Shown here piece after piece: positions 1-4,557 of a stretch of DNA of 7,760 nt. Under the pieces are notes generated by a model. It did not search any database. It saw only the letters and a program-made list of their open reading frames with translations, and was not told the origin of the DNA. This DNA is from an uncultured bacterium (GTDB lineage Bacteria; Bacillota; Clostridia; Oscillospirales; Acutalibacteraceae): positions 1-7,760 of the forward strand of contig CAJMRT010000063.1 in assembly GCA_905215855.1 (NCBI GenBank), read 5' to 3'. Positions within the stretch are counted from its first letter, which is position 1. Each line of letters begins with the position of its first letter. The position numbers and the translations under genes were made by a program.

Positions 1-55
1 CTTTTCTTTTTGCATATTAAAGGATAACTCAATTAGATGGGAATCGAAAGCCCGT
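1..55 (+). repeat. 55-bp direct repeat, copy 1
   Basis: Identical, base for base, to 199-253, at an offset of exactly 198 bp. It begins with a pyrimidine tract (CTTTTCTTTTTGC) that in copy 2 is the tail of a terminator-like hairpin, so copy 1 is probably also preceded by such a hairpin just outside the window. It ends in GAATCGAAAGCCCGT. No function is recognised. Confidence 0.9.
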
Positions 56-59
56 ATAG

Positions 60-82
60 AAAACAGTTCAGTGAACTGTTTT
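60..82. other. Hairpin following repeat copy 1
   Basis: A perfect dyad (AAACAGTTCA, one G, TGAACTGTTT) starts about five bases after the 55-bp repeat ends. As RNA it folds with 10 bp (60-69 with 73-82) and a three-base loop, followed by one more T. It could act as a weak terminator. A hairpin of different sequence occupies the same place after copy 2. Confidence 0.6.
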
Positions 83-175
83 TAGGGCGTAGCGCTGATG
101 CAAGTCAAGCTAAAACGCTTTAGTCAAAGACGAGATTGGTATTTTTTGTATTGCAAAGTAATCATCCGCTCCATC

Positions 176-209
176 AAAAGGTACTCAAAAGTGAGTACCT
201 TTTCTTTTT
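176..209. terminator. Intrinsic terminator-like hairpin
   Basis: AAAAGGTACTC at 176-186 pairs perfectly with GAGTACCTTTT at 193-203, closing a six-base loop; a C and a run of five T follow. The flanking A and T tracts could make it work in both directions. Its 3' arm overlaps the first five bases of repeat copy 2. No gene clearly ends here, so it may terminate a small RNA or simply be part of the repeated cassette. Confidence 0.6.
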
Positions 210-253
210 GCATATTAAAGGATAACTCAATTAGATGGGAATCGAAAGCCCGT
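199..253 (+). repeat. 55-bp direct repeat, copy 2
   Basis: Perfect copy of 1-55. After it the two copies diverge at once: the next bases and the hairpin (261-281) differ from those after copy 1, and the roughly 95-bp segment that separates the two hairpins in the first unit is replaced by about 17 bp here. Confidence 0.9.
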
Positions 254-260
254 TGGGAAA

Positions 261-281
261 AGTATGCTAAAATAGCATACT
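261..281. other. Hairpin following repeat copy 2
   Basis: AGTATGCTA at 261-269 pairs with TAGCATACT at 273-281 around an AAA loop. It sits about seven bases after the end of repeat copy 2, matching the position of the unrelated hairpin after copy 1. There is no T tract directly after it on the plus strand. Confidence 0.55.
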
Positions 282-298
282 AAATACTATTTTGCAAT

Positions 299-334
299 AA
301 AAGCGTAGCAGTTTAAAAGTTCTGCTACGCTTTT
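299..334. terminator. Bidirectional intrinsic terminator
   Basis: AAAAGCGTAGCAG at 299-311 pairs perfectly with CTGCTACGCTTTT at 322-334 around a ten-base loop. Read on the minus strand it lies 24 bp past the stop codon of the lipoprotein gene and ends in a U tract, so it is a good terminator for that gene. On the plus strand it could stop transcription from the repeat region. Confidence 0.8.
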
Positions 335-357
335 ATAATTGATGTGAATAATTTTAA

Positions 358-1095
358 TTAACTTAATAGTTCGACAATTTTATCATAGTCAAGTGCGTTT
401 GGAATTTTTGCTTCATTTATTTTAACAAAGTCATTCAGTTCACTTTTATACTTTTCGGCAGAAACGGATTTTTCGTTCCATTTAAAGGTTGCTCCACTGT
501 AATCTTCGCCGTCTTTGAATTTTAAAGGACCTGCTTCGTTCATATATGAACCCTCAGAAACCTTTGTCAACGAGTTGCCGTCAAATGTGTAATGTGCATC
601 GTAGTATGCACCCATTCTGCCCCAAGTATAGCGGAATTTACCGGTTTTTTCTACAAGCAATGGTCCGCCGTCAGCCCCAAGGTGTTCTTCGTGCAGCTCA
701 CCGTCATCATCAATATAGCAAAGAATGTTTCCGTAAGGCAACGGAGTACCATATCCGAAAAGTTCGGGAATATCATCGTCGTTTATATAAAACAGGCTGT
801 AATTCGTAAGTCCTCCTGTAGATGTCATATCTCCTTGTGCAAGATTATGTTCGTTTACATAATTAAGGTAGATATTTCTCCAGTCAATATCAGCCTTTGG
901 TTCGGTAGTTGGTTCTTCAGTTGTGGGTTCTTCAGTTGTCAGCTCTTCAGTTGTAGGTTGTACTGTTGTAGGAGTTGCGGTAGTTGCTGTTGTTTCAACA
1001 ACGGTTGTGTCATTTGTATTTTCGGTTGTGCCCACACATGCACAAAGAGAAAATGCGAGAGTGCATATGATAGCTGATAAATATAACTTTTTCAT
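358..1095 (-). CDS. Putative lipoprotein with Thr/Glu-rich linker
   Basis: This 245-residue protein is predicted to be anchored on the outer face of the membrane. The N-terminus is a lipoprotein signal: basic MKK, a hydrophobic stretch at 4-19, and a lipobox L17-C18-A19-C20 with C20 as the lipidated residue (a Cys at -2 is less usual). Residues 21-66 form a low-complexity Thr-rich tether ending in TTEE(L/P) repeats. The folded part, about 68-245, contains a YINDDDIPEL segment near residue 103, a pattern often seen in uncharacterised lipoproteins of gut Ruminococcaceae. I recognise no enzyme motif, and the function is unknown. An AAGGGAAG site lies about eight bases before the ATG. The gene follows sigK on the same strand, 114 bp away, and may have its own promoter. 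The terminator at 299-334 ends it. Confidence 0.8.
   Translation of the reverse strand: MKKLYLSAIICTLAFSLCACVGTTENTNDTTVVETTATTATPTTVQPTTEELTTEEPTTEEPTTEPKADIDWRNIYLNYVNEHNLAQGDMTSTGGLTNYSLFYINDDDIPELFGYGTPLPYGNILCYIDDDGELHEEHLGADGGPLLVEKTGKFRYTWGRMGAYYDAHYTFDGNSLTKVSEGSYMNEAGPLKFKDGEDYSGATFKWNEKSVSAEKYKSELNDFVKINEAKIPNALDYDKIVELLS
898..954 (-). repeat. 15-bp coding repeats for TTEE(L/P) units
   Basis: Residues 48-66 of the lipoprotein read TTEEL, TTEEP, TTEEP, TTEP, and the DNA repeats with a 15-bp period (on the plus strand, GTTCTTCAGTTGTGG-like units). Such in-frame arrays can gain or lose units by slippage and so vary linker length between strains. The upstream part of the linker is also Thr-rich but irregular. 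Confidence 0.75.
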
Positions 1096-1157
1096 AATGA
1101 TTCTTCCCTTACTCTTAATATTCTAAGATAAGTGTATCACAACGCTTTACTAAATAC

Positions 1158-1185
1158 AATATATAATAAGTCTGTCAGCAGACAA
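1158..1185 (-). promoter_or_regulatory. Possible promoter of the lipoprotein gene
   Basis: On the minus strand TTGTCT (1180-1185) and TATATT (1158-1163) are separated by 16 bp, placing transcription start near 1151, about 55 bases before the ATG. The -35 box is weak (4 of 6). A short hairpin (GTCTG-TCAG-CAGAC, 1170-1183) overlaps the -35 box and spacer. The alternative is read-through from sigK, since no strong terminator is visible after sigK. Confidence 0.3.
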
Positions 1186-1209
1186 AGATGCAAATATTTC
1201 TACCAAGTT

Positions 1210-1905
1210 TCACAAATTTGAACTTGTTTCAAATCGTTTTCGCAATTGTTTTAACGCTTTGGTTTCGATGCGACTGACATAGGAACGGGATATGCCTAAC
1301 ATTTTGGCAACACTTTTTTGAGTCATAGCTTCCTTGCCGTCAAGACCGTACCTCAGTACAATAATCTTTTGCTCACGCTCGTTAAGTTCCTCTCTTATGA
1401 ACTGACCGAGCTTTTTTGAATTAAGCTTAAAATCAAGATTGTCAATTATGTTATCGTCAACCGACATAATATCAAGAAGGGTGAGAGGGTTGCCGTCCTT
1501 GTCGGTATCAATTGTTTCGTTTAAAGAAATATCCTGAGCACTTTTCTTTGCATTTCTGAAATGCATAAGAATTTCGTTTTCAATACATCTGCTTGCATAG
1601 GAGCTTAATTTTATGTTTTTGTTTATGTCAAATGTGTTGATTGCCTTTATCAGACCGATTGTGCCGATTGATACAAGGTCATCCTGTTCGCTTTGTGTTC
1701 CGTAATATTTCTTTATTATGTGTGCAACAAGCCTCAGATTGTGTTCAACAAGCATATTTCTTGCCGCAATATCGCCGTTTGCACTTTTTTCAAGGCATTC
1801 ACGCTCTTGCTTTTCTGTTAAGGGTTTCGGAAACGAACCGCCTCCGCAAACATGAAGAATGAAGAAACATATATATTGTCCTAAAAATCCGAGTAACTCA
1901 ATCAT
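1210..1905 (-). CDS. sigK: RNA polymerase sporulation sigma factor SigK (pro-sigma-K)
   Basis: Sigma-70-family factor of 231 residues that directs late mother-cell gene expression during spore formation. Residues 1-20 form a hydrophobic pro-sequence, followed by GGGSFPKPL, which matches the processing region of pro-sigma-K; the protein is therefore probably made inactive at the membrane and cleaved there. Region 2 spans about 46-118 (EHNLRLVAHI, DDLVSIGTIGLIKAI, SYASRCIENEILM) and region 4 about 164-224, with a helix-turn-helix at 194-214 (GISRSYVSRIE). The wording of EHNLRLVAHI and the pro-region fit SigK better than its paralogue SigE, though the end of region 4 (KALKQLRKRF) has some SigE flavour. 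An AAGGGGTG site seven bases before the ATG supports the start. The frame is continuous, with no skin-type prophage interruption. Confidence 0.92.
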   Translation of the reverse strand: MIELLGFLGQYICFFILHVCGGGSFPKPLTEKQERECLEKSANGDIAARNMLVEHNLRLVAHIIKKYYGTQSEQDDLVSIGTIGLIKAINTFDINKNIKLSSYASRCIENEILMHFRNAKKSAQDISLNETIDTDKDGNPLTLLDIMSVDDNIIDNLDFKLNSKKLGQFIREELNEREQKIIVLRYGLDGKEAMTQKSVAKMLGISRSYVSRIETKALKQLRKRFETSSNL

Positions 1906-1935
1906 AACAGCACCCCTTAAACTAAAATTTATCGT

Positions 1936-1963
1936 TATATAATTTTATTCGTGAAATGTTCAA
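1936..1963 (-). promoter_or_regulatory. Possible promoter of sigK
   Basis: On the minus strand TTGAAC (1958-1963) and TATATA (1936-1941) lie 16 bp apart, giving a predicted start near 1929 and a leader of about 24 bases. This resembles a vegetative promoter. In Bacillus sigK is read by SigE and SigK; I could not identify a convincing SigE or SigK promoter here, so the call is tentative. Confidence 0.35.
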
Positions 1964-2014
1964 TAATTGCCTGTACCTGATTTTCTCAGAAAACTTCACA
2001 AAGCAATCAAAAAC

Positions 2015-2041
2015 TTGATTTTTACAATGAATTTGTATAAT
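2015..2041 (+). promoter_or_regulatory. Probable promoter of the purine permease gene
   Basis: A perfect -10 box TATAAT (2036-2041) lies 15 bp after TTGATT (2015-2020), a shorter spacer than usual. The predicted leader, about 2048-2121, has a small hairpin (TGTCG at 2085-2089 with CGACA at 2095-2099) but not the conserved core of a purine riboswitch. Confidence 0.45.
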
Positions 2042-2121
2042 ATACCACTTGAAATTTTGGCAAGAATAAACTACAATTTAACTATGTCGTGTTTCGACAA
2101 ATATTTTAGGGGGGCTTTCTT

Positions 2122-3516
2122 TTGGAAAAGATTTTCAAACTGAAAGAAAACGGCACTAATGTCAAAACCGAGATTATTGCCGGCATTACAACATTCCTTG
2201 CAATGGCTTATATACTCGCTGTAAACCCGAGTATTCTTTCTGCCGCAGGAATGGATCCGAATGCAATCTTTGCAGCAACAGCTGTATCGGCTGCTTTCGC
2301 AACACTCATCATGGCATTTTATGCCAACTATCCTGTAGTTCTTGCTTCCGGTATGGGACTGAATGCATATTTTGCATACACAGTTGTTCCGCAGCTTGCA
2401 GAGCAGGGCATCACAAATCCATGGCAGGTAGCTTTGACAGCTATTCTTGTTGAGGGTATTATTTTCATTATCCTCTCAATCTTCAAATTCCGTGAAACAC
2501 TTGTAAACAAGGTTCCTCAGAACCTCAAGTACGGTATTTCGGCAGGTATCGGTCTTTTTATCACAATTGTAGGTCTTAAGGGCGCAGGCGTTATCACAAC
2601 AGACGCTTACTATGACGGCAAGGCTGTTCAGTCATCAACTCTCGTTAAGCTCGGTGATGTTGGTTCTGCTCCGGTGGTTCTTGCACTTGTCGGTATCCTC
2701 ATTGTTGCTACACTCTGGCACTACAGAGTTAAAGGCTCAATCCTTATCGGTATCCTTGCAACATGGGTTCTCGGTATCATTGCTCAGCTTTGCGGTTGGT
2801 ATCAGGGTGCATCGCTCATTCCTGATTTTGCAAACTACTCTGTATTCGGACCTATCCAGAACATGGCAACAGAAACTTTCTTCAAGTTCGACTTCGGTTA
2901 TGTGGCACAGCATGCGCTTAACTTTGCCGTTATCGTATTTGCATTCCTCTTTGTTGACCTCTTCGATACAGTAGGTACACTTATCGGTGTTGCTCAGGAG
3001 GGTAATCTCCTCAATGAAAAGGGCGAGCTTCCCCGTGTAGGTCGTGCTCTTATGTCTGACGCACTCGGTACATGTCTTGGTGCTTGCCTCGGTACATCAA
3101 CAGTAACATCTTATGTTGAGTCAACAACAGGTGTTGCAGAGGGCGGCAGAACAGGTCTTACAGCTCTTACTTCTGCAATTCTCTTTGTCCTTGCTATTCC
3201 GCTTTATCCGATTTTCCTTGCTATTCCTTCATTTGCAACAGCTCCTGCACTCGTATTTGTAGGTCTTCTTATGATTAAGAATGTTACAAAGATGGATTTT
3301 GACTCAGATATTGCCGATACAGTCGGCGGTTTCGTAGCAATCATCTTTATGCCGTTTGCATATTCAATAGCAACAGGTATTATGTTCGGTATCCTTACTT
3401 GGGTTGTTCTCAAGGTTGTTACAGGCAAAATCAAAGAAATTCATCCGATTATGTGGGTTGCGTTTGCTTTGTTTGCAGTAAGAATCGTAACAATGATTTG
3501 CGGTGTATCATCGTAA
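2122..3516 (+). CDS. NCS2-family purine permease (AzgA/PbuG-type)
   Basis: A 464-residue integral membrane transporter, normal in length for the AzgA branch of the NCS2 nucleobase/cation symporters, whose members PbuG and PbuO take up hypoxanthine, guanine or adenine. Hydrophobic segments run through most of the sequence, consistent with the family's 14-span fold. Diagnostic motifs are ASGMGLNAYFAYTVV (about 75-89), FVDLFDTVGTLIG (about 277-289) and the substrate-site region GTSTVTSYVESTTG with AEGGRTG (about 324-344, including E333). The start is TTG at 2122: an AGGGGGG site at 2108-2114 lies seven bases upstream, and no better in-frame codon exists. The gene is a single unit between its own promoter and a strong terminator, divergent from sigK. 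The exact purine cannot be told from sequence alone. Confidence 0.9.
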   Translation: MEKIFKLKENGTNVKTEIIAGITTFLAMAYILAVNPSILSAAGMDPNAIFAATAVSAAFATLIMAFYANYPVVLASGMGLNAYFAYTVVPQLAEQGITNPWQVALTAILVEGIIFIILSIFKFRETLVNKVPQNLKYGISAGIGLFITIVGLKGAGVITTDAYYDGKAVQSSTLVKLGDVGSAPVVLALVGILIVATLWHYRVKGSILIGILATWVLGIIAQLCGWYQGASLIPDFANYSVFGPIQNMATETFFKFDFGYVAQHALNFAVIVFAFLFVDLFDTVGTLIGVAQEGNLLNEKGELPRVGRALMSDALGTCLGACLGTSTVTSYVESTTGVAEGGRTGLTALTSAILFVLAIPLYPIFLAIPSFATAPALVFVGLLMIKNVTKMDFDSDIADTVGGFVAIIFMPFAYSIATGIMFGILTWVVLKVVTGKIKEIHPIMWVAFALFAVRIVTMICGVSS

Positions 3517-3533
3517 CTTTATATACGAACTCT

Positions 3534-3571
3534 GCGGGGGCGTTTTTCGCTCCCGCTTTTTGTGCTTTTTT
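3534..3571 (+). terminator. Terminator of the purine permease gene
   Basis: GCGGGGGCG at 3534-3542 pairs with CGCTCCCGC at 3548-3556 (nine pairs, one G-U) around a TTTTT loop, followed by five T and, after GTGC, six more T. It begins 17 bp past the stop codon and cleanly separates the permease from the Rrf2 gene. Confidence 0.9.
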
Positions 3572-3607
3572 ACAAGTTAAATAGGTTATTGTTGTGCAAC
3601 AGGCTCA

Positions 3608-3636
3608 TTGACATATACAGCCGTTTGTGATATGCT
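3608..3636 (+). promoter_or_regulatory. Promoter of the Rrf2-family regulator
   Basis: TTGACA (3608-3613), a 17-bp spacer and TATGCT (3631-3636) with an extended -10 TG at 3628-3629. Predicted start near 3643, about 31 bases before the TTG start codon at 3674. Confidence 0.8.
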
Positions 3637-3673
3637 TAAATCATATTATTGATATATGAATAGGGTGGTTAAT

Positions 3674-4099
3674 TTGAAAATTTCAACAAAGGGCAGGTAT
3701 GCGCTCCGACTTATGGTTGACCTTGCTCAGTGTAAACAAGGGGAAAATGTAGCCCTAAAGGAGGTTGCCGCCCGTCAGGGAATATCGCTTAAATACCTTG
3801 AACAGATTATTACCGTACTTACAAAGGCAGGTTATGTGCTCAGCACAAGAGGTTCAAACGGAGGATATCGTCTTGCTCATGAACCCGAATATTATACTGT
3901 CGGTATGATTTTAAGACTTACCGAGGGCAGTCTTGCACCCGTGGCTTGCCTTGAGGGTAATGAAAATACCTGTGACCGTCGTGAACAATGTTCAACGCTT
4001 TTTGTGTGGGAGAAACTCCAGAAGGCTATTGACGATGTTGTTGACAACATTACTCTTGCCGACATTATTGCAAATTCGGCAGATAACTATGTAATTTAA
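3674..4099 (+). CDS. Rrf2-family regulator with IscR-like cysteines (CymR-type context)
   Basis: A 141-residue DNA-binding regulator. Its N-terminal winged helix-turn-helix (about 1-70) includes the family opening KISTKGRYALRLMVDLA, the recognition-helix region GISLKYLEQI (37-46) and the wing STRGSNGGYRLA (57-68). C92, C100 and C106 (spacing C-x7-C-x5-C) lie where IscR holds its iron-sulfur cluster, so cluster binding is likely but not shown. I start at TTG 3674 because an AGGGTGG site at 3662-3668 precedes it by five bases and the protein then begins at the family's usual point. The in-frame ATG at 3656 would lie only about 13 bases into the transcript with no Shine-Dalgarno site. It lies just before metY-cysK, like CymR, the Bacillus Rrf2 repressor of cysteine metabolism (which lacks these cysteines). 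I infer that it controls that operon. Confidence 0.88.
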   Translation: MKISTKGRYALRLMVDLAQCKQGENVALKEVAARQGISLKYLEQIITVLTKAGYVLSTRGSNGGYRLAHEPEYYTVGMILRLTEGSLAPVACLEGNENTCDRREQCSTLFVWEKLQKAIDDVVDNITLADIIANSADNYVI

Positions 4100-4108
4100 T
4101 ATAGTCCG

Positions 4109-4139
4109 AAAGCATCCTTTACGGGTGCTTTTGTTGTTT
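4109..4139 (+). terminator. Terminator of the Rrf2-family gene
   Basis: AAAGCATCC at 4109-4117 pairs with GGGTGCTTT at 4123-4131 (nine pairs, one G-U) around TTTAC, followed by the T-rich tail TGTTGTTT. It lies ten bases past the stop codon. Confidence 0.8.
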
Positions 4140-4310
4140 ACACAGCAATTTAGTAGGTAATGCGGTGCTTTACTGTTTGCAAATGGTGCTTTTGAATGTT
4201 AGTTTTAAAAAATCAGAAAAAATCTCAACTTGACTGCTTAACGGTCGGAATTAGAAAAATGGCTTGAATATCGGCTCTTTTGACCTTTCTGATAATTAAA
4301 ACCCAGCAAA
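4140..4310. other. AT-rich intergenic region upstream of the metY control region
   Basis: No gene is seen. Two features stand out. TTAGTAGGT at 4150-4158 is the inverse of the ACCTACTAA in operator site A. ATCAGAAA at 4212-4219 is an inverted repeat of TTTCTGAT at 4286-4293, 66 bp apart with no further pairing between. AATTAAAACCCA at 4294-4305 recurs at 4396-4407, just upstream of and overlapping operator site B. Confidence 0.5.
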
Positions 4311-4327
4311 CCTACTAAGCCAATAGG
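4311..4327 (+). promoter_or_regulatory. Putative Rrf2 operator, site A
   Basis: A near-perfect dyad, CCTACT-AAGCC-AATAGG, with six-base arms and a five-base centre, one arm mismatch. It lies 29 bases upstream of the metY -35 box. Aligned with site B over 24 positions (4311-4334 against 4404-4427) it agrees at 18, including the nine-base block AATAGGAAA. Assignment to the neighbouring Rrf2 protein is inferred from context and repetition. Confidence 0.5.
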
Positions 4328-4356
4328 AAAGATAAGAAAAAATTTCAAAAAACCTA

Positions 4357-4384
4357 TTGACAAATAAAAAATCTGTGGTATGAT
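4357..4384 (+). promoter_or_regulatory. Promoter of the metY-cysK operon
   Basis: A consensus TTGACA (4357-4362), 16-bp spacer and TATGAT (4379-4384), with an extended -10 TG at 4376-4377. The predicted start is near 4391, leaving a leader of about 167 bases. CCTATT at 4353-4358, a half of the putative operator, overlaps the -35 box. Such a strong promoter would need repression to be sulfur-responsive. Confidence 0.85.
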
Positions 4385-4403
4385 ATAGACAATCCAATTA
4401 AAA

Positions 4404-4420
4404 CCCACCAATCAAATAGG
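4404..4420 (+). promoter_or_regulatory. Putative Rrf2 operator, site B
   Basis: CCCACC-AATCA-AATAGG, a poorer dyad than site A but sharing its layout and the AATAGGAAA block (4415-4423). It lies about 13 bases past the predicted transcription start, a place where a bound repressor would block initiation or early elongation. Confidence 0.45.
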
Positions 4421-4442
4421 AAATATGGGAAAGGTGATCCAA

Positions 4443-4490
4443 ATGAAAAATCTCAGATTCAAACGATGTTGCAGTAACGCACGGATGTGA
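4443..4490 (+). CDS. Putative cysteine leader peptide (uORF of metY)
   Basis: A 15-codon frame reading MKNLRFKRCCSNARM and then TGA, inside the metY leader. The site AAAGGTGAT (4430-4438) is an excellent match to the 16S rRNA tail and sits four bases before the ATG, so translation is well supported despite the small size. The peptide is basic before two adjacent Cys codons (TGT TGC, 4467-4472), with no predicted domain or membrane segment. The operon downstream makes cysteine and homocysteine, so a ribosome pausing at these codons when Cys-tRNA is scarce is the natural model, as for amino-acid attenuators and the Cys-rich uORFs known in actinobacteria. It ends 67 bases before metY and does not overlap it. 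I do not recognise it as a named family. Confidence 0.65.
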   Translation: MKNLRFKRCCSNARM

Positions 4491-4525
4491 TACGGGACAC
4501 ATCAAATCCGCAACATAACTTCTGA
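4453..4525 (+). promoter_or_regulatory. Nested RNA hairpin over the leader peptide; candidate attenuator
   Basis: Three helices nest around the end of the small reading frame: TCAGA (4453-4457) with TCTGA (4521-4525); ATGTTGC (4466-4472) with GCAACAT (4510-4516), perfect; and GATGTG (4484-4489) with CACATC (4498-4503) around an eight-base loop. The 5' arm of the 7-bp helix contains both Cys codons, so a ribosome held there would prevent it forming. No U-tract follows, so a classical intrinsic terminator is not apparent; Rho-dependent termination, RNA stability or effects on translation are alternatives. No S-box or T-box core is seen. Confidence 0.5.
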
Positions 4526-4557
4526 AATTAAAATTAAAATGAAATGAGGACATTAAA

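Larger units (their letters stand above)
1..357. other. Non-coding region with tandem repeat cassettes
   Basis: No convincing gene is present. A 61-codon frame at 98-283 exists, but it runs through both the 176-203 hairpin and the second repeat copy, has no Shine-Dalgarno site and looks like no known protein, so it is not called. What the region does hold is two copies of a 55-bp sequence, two short variable hairpins after them, and two longer hairpins with flanking A/T tracts. The left edge of the window cuts into this arrangement, so more units may lie upstream. Confidence 0.7.

Noticed and set aside
20..55. tRNA-like TTCGATTCCC on the minus strand within the 55-bp repeat
   Set aside because: The five bases on either side of the would-be T loop do not pair, and no acceptor or anticodon arm can be built around it.
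98..283. 61-codon open frame over the repeat region
   Set aside because: It spans a terminator-like hairpin and the start of a perfect non-coding repeat, lacks a Shine-Dalgarno site, and its product resembles no known protein.
2042..2121. Purine riboswitch before the NCS2 permease
   Set aside because: The region is too short and AT-rich and lacks the paired loops and junction core of that riboswitch; only a 5-bp hairpin is present.
3579..3590. AAATAGGTTATT before the Rrf2 promoter as an autoregulatory operator
   Set aside because: Only one half of the dyad is recognisable; the other arm does not match, so autoregulation is not supported.
3656..3673. ATG start for the Rrf2 regulator
   Set aside because: It would have almost no leader and no Shine-Dalgarno site; the AGGGTGG site lies inside this extension and serves the TTG at 3674.
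4212..4293. Inverted repeats ATCAGAAA and TTTCTGAT as ends of a mini mobile element
   Set aside because: The arms are only eight bases, no target-site duplication is seen, and the interior has no further symmetry.
4391..4557. SAM riboswitch (S-box) or T-box in the metY leader
   Set aside because: Neither the S-box core nor a T-box sequence (AGGGTGGNACCGCG-like) is present, and there is no terminator with a U-tract.
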